DNA of 25,276 bases. It comes from RGEC01 sp044371405. GTDB lineage: Bacteria > Bacteroidota > Bacteroidia > NS11-12g > UBA955. Position numbers and translations under genes: made by a program. The DNA lies in assembly GCA_044371405.1 (NCBI GenBank), contig JBILTS010000017.1:1-25276 (forward strand), in the 5' to 3' direction. Below, piece after piece: positions 1 through 8,075 of this stretch (positions are counted from its first letter, which is position 1; each line of letters starts with the position of its first letter). Under the pieces are notes generated by a model that saw only the letters and a list, made by a program, of their open reading frames with translations, did no database searches and had not been told where the DNA came from.

Positions 1-34
1 TTAAACATTCAGTTTTAGTTTTTAGTTAAAACCT

Positions 35-42
35 TAAATTTG
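35..42 (+). promoter_or_regulatory. Bacteroidetes -7 promoter element before the haloperoxidase-like gene
   Basis: TAAATTTG matches the Bacteroidetes primary sigma -7 consensus TAnnTTTG. A T-rich stretch at 13-16 sits about 18 bp upstream and could serve as a weak -33 element. Only 8 nt separate the element from the ATG at 51, so the transcript would have a leader of a few nucleotides at most. This is inferred from consensus only. Confidence 0.5.
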
Positions 43-50
43 CGTTAGCT

Positions 51-1361
51 ATGAAATTTAATTACTGTCTTATCGCTGTACTAATCTGTCTTTCAGCTTG
101 TACTAAAAACAGCACTGAAAAAATAATCCTTAAGCACGATATTCTTACGGAATGTAATATTGCCATTCAGAATGCTGTGGTGGTTGACAGGATTCCACCA
201 CCTGTAGCCAGCAGAAGGTATTACTATGCAGGGGTTGCTGCATACGAATCACTGGTGCCATTTTCTAAAGATTTTATCTCTTTGGCCGGTCAACTCAGAG
301 AATTAAAAAGCATACCTAAGCCAGATACCAGTTTGGGCTATTGTTTGGATTTAGTTGCTATGTGTGCCCACACCTATACCAGTAAAAAGCTGGTTTTTCA
401 GGAGGATAGCATCGTAAACTTCAGAGAGCGTAAATTAGCATACTATAAGAAAAACTTACCATCTAAAACATTTAAAAATTCGGTAAGCTATGGAGATTCT
501 GTGGGTGCTGCCATTTTCCGATGGGCCAAAAGCGATAATTATTCAAAGACAAGAGGAACCGGTTTTTATCTGGTAAAAAATGCTGATGGCAAATGGGAAC
601 CCACACTTCCCGAATTTGGAGATGCGCTGGAGCCAAACTGGTTTAAAATACGCACTGCTGTTGTACCTTCGGCTTCTGCCATAACGATTCCGGCACCAGA
701 ACCGTTCAGCAATAATAAAAATAGTCGCTTTTTCAAAATAGCAAAGCAGGTTTATGACCAAAGCAAAAATCAGGATAGCAGTTTTTTAGCCATTGCAAAA
801 TACTGGGATGACAATCCCAATTCTTCCATTCATTATGGTCATGCTACCATTGGAGTATTGCGAATTTCACCTCCAGGTCACTGGCTGAGTATTTTTAGCA
901 ACATAGCCAAACAGAAACAGTATGATTTGTTTAAATCTGCAGAAGGAATTGCACGTTTAAGTGCAGTCATTTTCGACGCCTTCATTGTTACATGGGACAC
1001 CAAGTATAAAACTGAATATGTAAGGCCTGAAACTGTAATCAGAAAATACATTGATAGCAGTTGGACCCCTGCCATTCAAACGCCCCCGTTTCCTGAATAT
1101 CCAAGTGCACATAGTGTTGTCAGTTCCTCCTCCGCCACCCTGTTAACTTCCATGTTTGGTGAGTATGCATTTACCGACAGCACGCAAATCGAGTTTGGGC
1201 TCGGTGCCAGAAGTTTTAGAAATTTCCGCGAAGCGGCCAACGAAGCATGCATGAGCCGCCTTTACGGAGGCATTCACTTCATTGATGGTATCGAGAAAGG
1301 AAAAATGATGGGGAATTTGCTAGGCGAGTACCACCTCAAGCATGTAAAAACCCGAAAATAA
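51..1361 (+). CDS. Lipoprotein of the vanadium-dependent haloperoxidase / PAP2 phosphatase fold
   Basis: This is a 436-aa exported lipoprotein. The N-terminus is a short hydrophobic signal ending in a lipobox (LSAC, Cys17). The C-terminal half carries the vanadate/phosphate pocket of the vanadium haloperoxidase and type 2 phosphatidic acid phosphatase superfamily. Visible residues are Lys318 and Arg325 (7 apart), the PSAHS motif with Ser352 and His354, and Arg403 and His409 (6 apart, in SRLYGGIHF). The spacings match those of fungal chloroperoxidase, with Ala353 where that enzyme has Gly. Family knowledge gives either halide oxidation with vanadate or phosphoester hydrolysis, and sequence alone cannot decide. 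Bacteroidetes often carry such lipoproteins. The gene converges on valS with a 2-bp gap. It starts at the first ATG after a -7 element. The fold is fairly sure and the substrate unknown. Confidence 0.88.
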   Translation: MKFNYCLIAVLICLSACTKNSTEKIILKHDILTECNIAIQNAVVVDRIPPPVASRRYYYAGVAAYESLVPFSKDFISLAGQLRELKSIPKPDTSLGYCLDLVAMCAHTYTSKKLVFQEDSIVNFRERKLAYYKKNLPSKTFKNSVSYGDSVGAAIFRWAKSDNYSKTRGTGFYLVKNADGKWEPTLPEFGDALEPNWFKIRTAVVPSASAITIPAPEPFSNNKNSRFFKIAKQVYDQSKNQDSSFLAIAKYWDDNPNSSIHYGHATIGVLRISPPGHWLSIFSNIAKQKQYDLFKSAEGIARLSAVIFDAFIVTWDTKYKTEYVRPETVIRKYIDSSWTPAIQTPPFPEYPSAHSVVSSSSATLLTSMFGEYAFTDSTQIEFGLGARSFRNFREAANEACMSRLYGGIHFIDGIEKGKMMGNLLGEYHLKHVKTRK

Positions 1362-1363
1362 GT

Positions 1364-3976
1364 TTACAACGACTGCAATTGCGCCTGCAGTCTCAATATT
1401 TTCTGCTCGGCATCTGCCTTTTTCTGTTTTTCCCTGTCAACAACATCCGGCTTGGCATTAGCAACGAATTTTTCGTTTGACAATTTCGCGTCAACACTTT
1501 TCATAAAACCGTGTAAGTAGTCAATTTCTCCCTGCAGTCTTTGCTTTTCCGCCTCTACATTCACTGTAATATTTAATTTTATAAACGCCTGCGAAGTTCC
1601 GGCCATTACAGAAACAGCAGATTCCGGTTTTTCTCCGTTGATATGCAGATTAACATTGGCAAGCTTTTCAATCAATGCGCAATTTTCTGCAAAAACTGCA
1701 TCCTGACTTATCAATACAACTTCCAGCTTTTCTTTGGGTGAAACACCCTTGCTGTTTCGCACATTCCGTATTTCTGCAACCAGCAGCAGAGGCAACTCTG
1801 ACGGCTGTTCCTTCCCTTTCGATATTGGATATGCATCAATAATACAGGGTTTTTCAGGGTTGGATTCATGTAATGCATGGTGGAGTTCCTCTGTAATAAA
1901 GGGCATGAATGGATGCAGTAATTTCATCAATCCATCAAAATGTTGCTTCACTTGCCCGAGGGTTTGCGGATTCAGTTTCTCGCCTTGAGGGGGCTTGATG
2001 GCTTCCAGCAGCACACTGCAGAAATCATCCCAAACGAGTTTGTAAACAGCCATAAGGGCATCATTAAGCCTGAATTCCTGGAATGCTTTATCCATTTCTG
2101 AAGTTGCCCCATCTGCTTTGGCATCAAACCATTGCAGCGCTTGTTTCTCATTGGGCCTTACAGGGATATGCTCATCTGCTTCCCAACCGGAAATCAATCG
2201 GTATGCATTCCAGATTTTATTGCAAAAATTTCTACCCTGTTCCACCTGAGTTTCATCAAATAAAATATCGTTTCCCGCAGGAGAACAGAGCAACATGCCC
2301 ATTCTTACGCCATCGGCACCGTATTTAGCAATCAAATCGAGCGGATCCGGGCTATTGCCCAGACTCTTGCTCATTTTTCTTCTCAGCTTATCGCGAACAA
2401 TGCCTGTGAAGTATACATTTTTGAAGGGTTTTTTACCACCGTATTCATAACCAGCCATAATCATTCTGGCCACCCAGAAAAAGATGATTTCGGGCGCCGT
2501 TACCAAATCGTTGGTAGGATAATAATAGTCGAGTTCTTTTTTACCCGATTCTGTAAATCCGTCAAACACACTAATTGGCCAAAGCCAGCTGCTGAACCAA
2601 GTATCCAGCACATCTTCATCCTGTTTCAACGCTGCCGGATTAATTATCACTTGTTTTTTTGCAAATTCAGCCACAGCATCATTTGCATTTTTAGCAACAA
2701 CAAATTGACCATCGGGGCTGTACCATGCAGGTATACGATGCCCCCACCACAATTGCCTGCTAATATTCCAGTCTTTTATATTTGAGATCCAGTGATTATA
2801 GGTATTTTTAAATTTGGCAGGATAAAAAGAAATTTCATCGTTCATAACCGATGAAAGCACTTCTGGATTTTTCTTCATAAAGGACTGCATATCCATGAAC
2901 CACTGTGTGCTGATTCTGGGCTCCACTACCGCATCTGTTCTTTCGCTAAAACCAACATTATGTTTGTATGGTTCTGTTTTGACAAGTAAGCTATTTTTTT
3001 CAAGTTCTTTAATCCAGCATTTCCTGGCCTCAAACCTATCTTTACCTATAAATAGCAAGCCCGCTTCTGAAATTGTTCCATCTTCATTCAGGGTGTCATA
3101 TACCGGAAGGTTATACTTCTCCCCTATTTTATAGTCATTAATATCATGGGCCGGGGTTACTTTTAACACACCCGTTCCAAAGTCAATGGCGATGTAATCA
3201 TCCGCTATAACAGGCACTTTGCGGTTAATGAGCGGCACATATACCTGTTTTCCTATCCATGCTTTATAGCGCTCATCTTCCGGATGGACACATACAGCTA
3301 CGTCTCCAGCTATGGTTTCGGGTCGGGCCGTGGCAACACTGATAAATTCATTGGGATTATCGGCTGATATATATTTTACATAGTAAAGATTATCGTTTAC
3401 CTCCTTAAAAATCACTTCTTCATCACTCAGTGTTGTTCTTCCTTGCGGATCCCAATTCACCATTTTGGTGCCTCTGTAAATAAGTCCTTTTTGGTATAAA
3501 TCGATAAATACATCAATGACCGCATCATACAGTGAGGGCTCCATGGTAAAACGCGTACGATTCCAATCACAACTGGCACCTAGCTTTTTAAGTTGTTCCA
3601 GTATTATACCTCCATATTTATGGGTCCATTCCCAGGCATACTCCAAAAATTCGTCTCTTGAAAGATCTTTCTTGGCTATTCCCTTATCTGCCAGCATCTT
3701 CACCACCTTGGCTTCTGTTGCAATACTGGCATGGTCGGTACCCGGAACCCAACAGGCGTTTTTTCCTTGCATACGGGCACGGCGAATCAACACATCCTGA
3801 ATGGTATTATTGAGCATATGGCCCATGTGCAGCACACCGGTAACATTGGGCGGTGGTATAACAATGCAATATGACTCGCGCTCATCAGGCACAGAACGGA
3901 AAAAGTCTTTTTCCATCCAATACCGATACCACTTTTCCTCTATCAACGACGGGTCATATTTGCTGCTAATATCCAT
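1364..3976 (-). CDS. valS: Valine--tRNA ligase (valyl-tRNA synthetase)
   Basis: This cytoplasmic class Ia aminoacyl-tRNA synthetase charges tRNA-Val. At 870 aa it has the usual family length. The HIGH signature appears as HMGH at residues 50-53 after PPPNVTG, and the KMSKS loop is at 534-538. Between them lies the CP1 editing domain, with a TARPET motif (about residue 220) and an ending near GTGVLKVTPAHD. The tail after about residue 800 is the charged coiled-coil tRNA-binding arm typical of ValRS. The ATG is preceded by a candidate -7 element only 5 nt away. The gene lies downstream of the act operon terminator in the same orientation, so it is probably transcribed separately, with some read-through possible. 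No key residue appears missing. Confidence 0.98.
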   Translation of the reverse strand: MDISSKYDPSLIEEKWYRYWMEKDFFRSVPDERESYCIVIPPPNVTGVLHMGHMLNNTIQDVLIRRARMQGKNACWVPGTDHASIATEAKVVKMLADKGIAKKDLSRDEFLEYAWEWTHKYGGIILEQLKKLGASCDWNRTRFTMEPSLYDAVIDVFIDLYQKGLIYRGTKMVNWDPQGRTTLSDEEVIFKEVNDNLYYVKYISADNPNEFISVATARPETIAGDVAVCVHPEDERYKAWIGKQVYVPLINRKVPVIADDYIAIDFGTGVLKVTPAHDINDYKIGEKYNLPVYDTLNEDGTISEAGLLFIGKDRFEARKCWIKELEKNSLLVKTEPYKHNVGFSERTDAVVEPRISTQWFMDMQSFMKKNPEVLSSVMNDEISFYPAKFKNTYNHWISNIKDWNISRQLWWGHRIPAWYSPDGQFVVAKNANDAVAEFAKKQVIINPAALKQDEDVLDTWFSSWLWPISVFDGFTESGKKELDYYYPTNDLVTAPEIIFFWVARMIMAGYEYGGKKPFKNVYFTGIVRDKLRRKMSKSLGNSPDPLDLIAKYGADGVRMGMLLCSPAGNDILFDETQVEQGRNFCNKIWNAYRLISGWEADEHIPVRPNEKQALQWFDAKADGATSEMDKAFQEFRLNDALMAVYKLVWDDFCSVLLEAIKPPQGEKLNPQTLGQVKQHFDGLMKLLHPFMPFITEELHHALHESNPEKPCIIDAYPISKGKEQPSELPLLLVAEIRNVRNSKGVSPKEKLEVVLISQDAVFAENCALIEKLANVNLHINGEKPESAVSVMAGTSQAFIKLNITVNVEAEKQRLQGEIDYLHGFMKSVDAKLSNEKFVANAKPDVVDREKQKKADAEQKILRLQAQLQSL

Positions 3977-3981
3977 GGTTA

Positions 3982-3989
3982 CAAAAATA
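3982..3989 (-). promoter_or_regulatory. Candidate -7 element for valS
   Basis: On the minus strand the sequence TATTTTTG fits TAnnTTTG and ends 5 nt before the valS ATG. No good -33 TTTG is seen at the expected distance. If used, the mRNA would be nearly leaderless. Support is consensus match and position in the only intergenic space. Confidence 0.4.
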
Positions 3990-4032
3990 ATTTATTTTAA
4001 GAGAAGGAGGCCTAAAAATGCCATAAAATAAA

Positions 4033-4058
4033 AAGCCCCGGAAGATTATCCGGGGCTT
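4033..4058 (-). terminator. Rho-independent terminator of the act operon
   Basis: A 9-bp perfect stem (AAGCCCCGG / CCGGGGCTT) encloses an 8-nt loop. On the minus strand it is followed by a T-rich run (TTTTATTTTA). It begins 14 bp after the actF stop codon. The T-rich tail is on the minus-strand side only, so it acts on the act transcript and separates it from valS. Confidence 0.88.
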
Positions 4059-4072
4059 CTGAAATTTTAATA

Positions 4073-5470
4073 TTAAACGCCTACATCGTGGTTGGCAGAT
4101 TCTTCTATGTAAGGATGATTTACAGGAATTAAACCACGCTTGGTGAGTGCAGTAAGAACCCAGTAGATAAAGATACCGCCGAATGTAAATAGAGTGCCTA
4201 TTTCAAGCAAACCAATCTGCTGGCCTGGACCATATACACCAGGCACAACCATCAGCCACACATCATGGTAGTGGCCAAATATCAGAATGCATCCTATAAC
4301 GGTAAGAACAACGGGATTTCTTTTAGCATTTCTCATCATCAGAATGAGGAAAGGACAAATAAAGTTAAGCACAACATTCAGCAAGAAATTGAATTTATAC
4401 TCTTCAAAGCGAATCTGATAGTAAGACATTTCTTCGGGAATGTGGGCATACCATATCAACAGGTATTGGCTCAGCCAGATGTAAGTCCAGAAAATAGAGA
4501 ATGCAAACATAAACTTACCTAAATCATGTATGTGCTCATCGGTTACAATCTTTAAATATCCCTGTGATTTTAGATAAAGTACAAACAGACAAATGATGGT
4601 TAATGCGGTTACCCAAGAGGTGGCAAAGTTATAGACACCAAAGATGGTACTAAACCAATGTGCATCGATGCTCATCATCCAAAGCCAAGCTACCACGGCA
4701 ATTGTAAAGCCATAGATAACAGCGAAACCTGCACTGTAGCGGATGCTTTTCTTGAAGAAAGTCACATCACCAGGTTGAGCAGCATCTTCAGCAACTGAAA
4801 GACTTCTGAGTTTGCGACCAAGCAACCACCAGATTGCCACTAATACCACTGGGAATATCAGGAACATTTTGCTGTTAAGAAACCATGATTTTCCATCCAG
4901 AATGGCATCAAAACCTGGCTGTCCTTTGGTCAAGTGAAGGTGTTCGTAGTGAACCCAGTGATACAAATCGCTTTTCGCAACCAAAATAGCGATAAAAGCC
5001 AGGGCAAAACCTACCGGAAAGAATGTAGATATGGCTTCTGGTACTCTTTTTATTGCAGCACTCCAACCGGCATTGGCAATGTATTGAACGGCCACAAAGA
5101 ATAATGCTGCCAAAGAAACCATGAATAATAAATATCCTACAATCAGAATATTGGACCAGATACGGGTTGTCCATGGTTTATCCTGAGTGTGAAAAGTAGC
5201 CCTGGGGCCAAAATTTTCATTTTCAACATTACCATGATGTTCGGTGGCTGCAGCGTGAGCATCACCAGCTTCCGCACCTGCCGAGTGTTCGTGTTTTTCA
5301 GTTGTTGTTTCATGGCCGTGGCCGTGTGAACCATTTTTATTGATGGTTGCGATTCCAATGCCTGCCAGGATTAAACCGATTATAGTAAGTCCTATGGCAA
5401 ATTTTTTGGCTTTAGCAGGAACGGTGAATTGTTCCTGAGTAATCTCAATTTTATGATGTCCGTGTCCCAT
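4073..5470 (-). CDS. actF: Alternative Complex III membrane subunit ActF (NrfD-like)
   Basis: ActF is a polytopic inner-membrane subunit of the quinol:cytochrome c oxidoreductase called Alternative Complex III. It resembles ActC and NrfD/PsrC-type quinol subunits. The 465-aa protein starts with a short His-containing cytoplasmic segment (MGHGHHK) and a first membrane helix at about residues 24-44. A loop of about 45 residues rich in His, Glu and Ala follows (about 46-90), then about nine further helices. It is the last gene of the act operon, 13 bp after actE and just before the terminator. The family role is structural and possibly quinol or proton handling. The identification rests on operon position, length and membrane pattern, which agree well. 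The His-rich loop is unusual and could bind metal, but that is inference. Confidence 0.92.
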   Translation of the reverse strand: MGHGHHKIEITQEQFTVPAKAKKFAIGLTIIGLILAGIGIATINKNGSHGHGHETTTEKHEHSAGAEAGDAHAAATEHHGNVENENFGPRATFHTQDKPWTTRIWSNILIVGYLLFMVSLAALFFVAVQYIANAGWSAAIKRVPEAISTFFPVGFALAFIAILVAKSDLYHWVHYEHLHLTKGQPGFDAILDGKSWFLNSKMFLIFPVVLVAIWWLLGRKLRSLSVAEDAAQPGDVTFFKKSIRYSAGFAVIYGFTIAVVAWLWMMSIDAHWFSTIFGVYNFATSWVTALTIICLFVLYLKSQGYLKIVTDEHIHDLGKFMFAFSIFWTYIWLSQYLLIWYAHIPEEMSYYQIRFEEYKFNFLLNVVLNFICPFLILMMRNAKRNPVVLTVIGCILIFGHYHDVWLMVVPGVYGPGQQIGLLEIGTLFTFGGIFIYWVLTALTKRGLIPVNHPYIEESANHDVGV

Positions 5471-5483
5471 TGAGTTTTCTAAG

Positions 5484-6104
5484 TTAATTGTTGGGTTTTA
5501 CGGTAGTGCTATCTTTGGCTGCAGCAGGTTCTGCGCCGGCACCACTTAATTGTTTCACATACCTGATAACCCTCCATCTATCCATAGGTTTAAGAGCATA
5601 AGCATGGCTGCCCATATTATTTTTACCATAGGTTAAAGTGTGATAGATTTGACCAACTGTAATTTCTTTGATATACTTATCTTGAAAATTAGGCCATGCT
5701 GGTTTGCCTAAACCTTTCTTGAAGATTTCACCATCATTTCCGCCATTAGCACCGTGACAGGGTGTGCAATAAATTCCAAAGAGATATTTACCTCTTTCAT
5801 TTTTATCTTCAAAATCTGCGGGGTAATTTAATGATTTGGAGGCCTCATATCCATCGGCACTATTATCGAAAGGATAGTGTGTAGCTTCTTTGCCAATGGC
5901 CACAGTTCCGGGTACAGGTTCACGCATACTCATACCATAAGGATTTACACTGTTGCTGTCTCCCTGATTGTATGGCTCATAACCTTTGGAGTATGCCATA
6001 TCGGGAGCATATTCCCAGCCGGTATCATTACCACGGCTCACACATCCGGTAGAAACTGCCGCAAGGGCAATCATACCGGCACTGATATACAAAACGCTTT
6101 TCAT
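5484..6104 (-). CDS. actE: Alternative Complex III monoheme cytochrome c subunit ActE (lipoprotein)
   Basis: ActE is the monoheme c-type cytochrome of Alternative Complex III, held on the periplasmic face by a lipid anchor. I place the start at 6104, giving 206 aa. It then begins with a clean lipoprotein signal ending in the lipobox VSTGC (Cys21) and leaves 13 bp after actD. The open frame continues upstream to 6167, but that would put about 21 non-signal residues before the signal peptide and overlap actD by 50 bp. One heme site, CTPCH, is at residues 113-117, and Met164 in NNMGSH is a plausible axial ligand. Known Alternative Complex III structures place this heme at the electron exit. The C-terminus is low complexity. 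Confidence 0.93.
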   Translation of the reverse strand: MKSVLYISAGMIALAAVSTGCVSRGNDTGWEYAPDMAYSKGYEPYNQGDSNSVNPYGMSMREPVPGTVAIGKEATHYPFDNSADGYEASKSLNYPADFEDKNERGKYLFGIYCTPCHGANGGNDGEIFKKGLGKPAWPNFQDKYIKEITVGQIYHTLTYGKNNMGSHAYALKPMDRWRVIRYVKQLSGAGAEPAAAKDSTTVKPNN

Positions 6105-6117
6105 GAATGATACTTTT

Positions 6118-6684
6118 TTAAATGGTGGTTTGAACCCCTCCGTTTCTTTCACGCAGTTCCACGGCACCGTGGTCCTTCATGATCTGTAATACTTTTTTTT
6201 CATCTACTCCCTCGCCGGTCTCAACTGCAATCACCATGCGATCATCTGTTTGTCTTTCATCTAACAGTTCAGGTTTAATACCCCAAATCATTCTGTTTCT
6301 GAGAAAGAAAAAGAAACCCATACCGAAAGCAGTGCATAATACGGTGGCTTCAAACAATACTGGAACCCAGCTTGGGCTGAAACGCACAGGTTTATTACCT
6401 ACATCCAGCGGCCAATCCTGAACATACATGTAGTATATCATCCAAAATGCCAGACTGAAACCTGTGGTACCGCACAAAAAGGCCACAATGGATAGCCAGC
6501 TTCGGCGAACACCCATAATTCTGTCTAGTCCGTGAACCGGATAAGGGGTATACACATCCTGAATTTTCACACCGGCGTGTACAAGCTTACTGGTGGCTTC
6601 TACCAGTTTGTCTTCATCTTCCCAAATACCCAGCAACATTTTATTTCTGTCGCGAAGGCTAAGGTTATTATCTATTATTCCCAT
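6118..6684 (-). CDS. actD: Alternative Complex III subunit ActD (DUF3341)
   Basis: ActD is a small membrane subunit of Alternative Complex III with no cofactor in characterised complexes. The 188-aa protein has an N-terminal soluble region with the family look (a segment with WEDEDKL, then YPVHGLD at about residues 48-54). Two membrane helices follow at about 63-87 and 106-128, then a C-terminal soluble domain. It sits between actC (21 bp upstream) and actE (13 bp downstream), the canonical order. Unlike most genes here it has a Shine-Dalgarno-like sequence, AAAGGAG, 10 nt before the ATG. Identification is strong from order, length and motif. Confidence 0.93.
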   Translation of the reverse strand: MGIIDNNLSLRDRNKMLLGIWEDEDKLVEATSKLVHAGVKIQDVYTPYPVHGLDRIMGVRRSWLSIVAFLCGTTGFSLAFWMIYYMYVQDWPLDVGNKPVRFSPSWVPVLFEATVLCTAFGMGFFFFLRNRMIWGIKPELLDERQTDDRMVIAVETGEGVDEKKVLQIMKDHGAVELRERNGGVQTTI

Positions 6685-6694
6685 GAATGGTCGT

Positions 6695-6701
6695 CTCCTT
6701 T
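6695..6701 (-). promoter_or_regulatory. Shine-Dalgarno sequence before actD
   Basis: AAAGGAG on the minus strand lies 10 nt before the actD ATG. It is notable because the other act genes lack such a sequence and Bacteroidetes ribosomes generally ignore it. It could also be chance. Confidence 0.5.
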
Positions 6702-6705
6702 TTAA

Positions 6706-8055
6706 TTATTCGCGGTTGCGAAGAATGGTTTTAATTTCTGACATATTGATAACGGGCAGGAACTTGGCGAACAGGAAGAAACAGGTAAAGAATATTCCGA
6801 AAGTTCCCAGAAACAGTCCAATCTCAGTAAGCGAACCGGCATACATTACCCAGCTGCTAGGCAAGTAATCTCTGTGCAAAGAAGTAACAATGATTACGAA
6901 ACGTTCGAACCACATTCCCACGTTAACTACAATACTCATGATAAAAATGAACCAAGGCGTTGTACGGGCCCATTTGAACCAAAATACCTGAGGTGAAACC
7001 AGATTACAAAACATCATGCTCCAGTATGCCCACCAGTAAGGTCCGCTTGCACGGTTAAGAAATGCATACTGTTCATATTCAACGCCTGAATATTGGGCTA
7101 TGAAGAATTCAGTTAAGTATGCAATACCAACCAGTGTGCCGGTAAGCATGATAATCTTACACATTGCTTCCAGGTGACCAATGGTAATGTAATTTTCATA
7201 GTTCATCACTTTGCGTGCAACTACCAGCAGCGTAGCCACCATACCGAAACCAGAGAATATCGCACCAGCAACAAAGTACGGAGGAAAAATAGTGGTGTGC
7301 CATCCTGGAATTACGGATGTGGCAAAGTCTGTAGATACAATGGTGTGCACAGACAATACCAGCGGGGTGCTCAGACCGGCCAAAATCAATGATATCAATT
7401 CATAACGTGCCCAGGTGCGGGTGCTTCCAGTCCAGCCCATTGAAAAGAAACGGTACCAGTATTGAGCAGCTTTGGTTTTAACCTTGTCGCGAATGGTTGC
7501 GATATCAGGAATTAATCCGATGTACCAGAAAAGCAATGACACGCTGAAATATGTAGAGATCGCAAATACATCCCACAACAAAGGTGAATTAAAGTTTACC
7601 CAAAGTGAGCCAAAGGCATTGGGTAGAGGCAGTGCCCAGTAACCTACCCACACACGTCCCATGTGAAACACAGGGAACATAGCTGCACAAATTACTGCAA
7701 ATATGGTCATCGCTTCTGCAGAACGGTTAATACTCATCCTCCATTTCTGTCTGAAAAGAAGCAAAATCGCTGAAATCAAAGTACCTGCGTGACCAATACC
7801 CACCCAGAATACAAAGTTGGTAATATCCCAGCCCCACATTACTGATTTATTGATATTCCATGTTCCAATTCCGGTCCATAATGTCCAGAAAAGACTTACC
7901 ACGAAAATACCCAAAAAGATTACCGACAGGGTGAAACCCACTTTCCATGCGGTAGAGGGCTTGTTTAGAATGGGCCTGGCTATATCACGGGTTACATCCG
8001 AGGCTGTTTTGCCTCCGGTTACCAGGCGTTCCCTAATGAGTGAATCATGTATCAT
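6706..8055 (-). CDS. actC: Alternative Complex III membrane subunit ActC (NrfD/PsrC family)
   Basis: ActC is the NrfD-like polytopic membrane subunit that carries the quinol site of Alternative Complex III, next to the Fe-S subunit ActB. The 449-aa protein has about ten hydrophobic helices beginning at about residue 40. It has conserved-looking polar positions within helices, such as GIGHAGTLISA at about residue 85 and the His in SVHTIVSTDFA. The N-terminal 30 residues are soluble. It lies 20 bp after actB and 21 bp before actD. Length and operon position are standard for the family. It shares only a general fold with ActF, as known from other species. Confidence 0.95.
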   Translation of the reverse strand: MIHDSLIRERLVTGGKTASDVTRDIARPILNKPSTAWKVGFTLSVIFLGIFVVSLFWTLWTGIGTWNINKSVMWGWDITNFVFWVGIGHAGTLISAILLLFRQKWRMSINRSAEAMTIFAVICAAMFPVFHMGRVWVGYWALPLPNAFGSLWVNFNSPLLWDVFAISTYFSVSLLFWYIGLIPDIATIRDKVKTKAAQYWYRFFSMGWTGSTRTWARYELISLILAGLSTPLVLSVHTIVSTDFATSVIPGWHTTIFPPYFVAGAIFSGFGMVATLLVVARKVMNYENYITIGHLEAMCKIIMLTGTLVGIAYLTEFFIAQYSGVEYEQYAFLNRASGPYWWAYWSMMFCNLVSPQVFWFKWARTTPWFIFIMSIVVNVGMWFERFVIIVTSLHRDYLPSSWVMYAGSLTEIGLFLGTFGIFFTCFFLFAKFLPVINMSEIKTILRNRE

Positions 8056-8075
8056 TTTGTTGATGCTTGGGGTTT

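Noticed and set aside
4004..4026. AAGGAGG followed at 4018 by ATG on the plus strand, resembling a ribosome binding site
   Set aside because: The frame ends after one more codon (ATG CCA TAA). It is chance sequence within the actF/valS spacer.
6105..6167. Upstream extension of actE
   Set aside because: It would add 21 residues before the lipoprotein signal and overlap actD; a start at 6104 fits the signal peptide and spacing.
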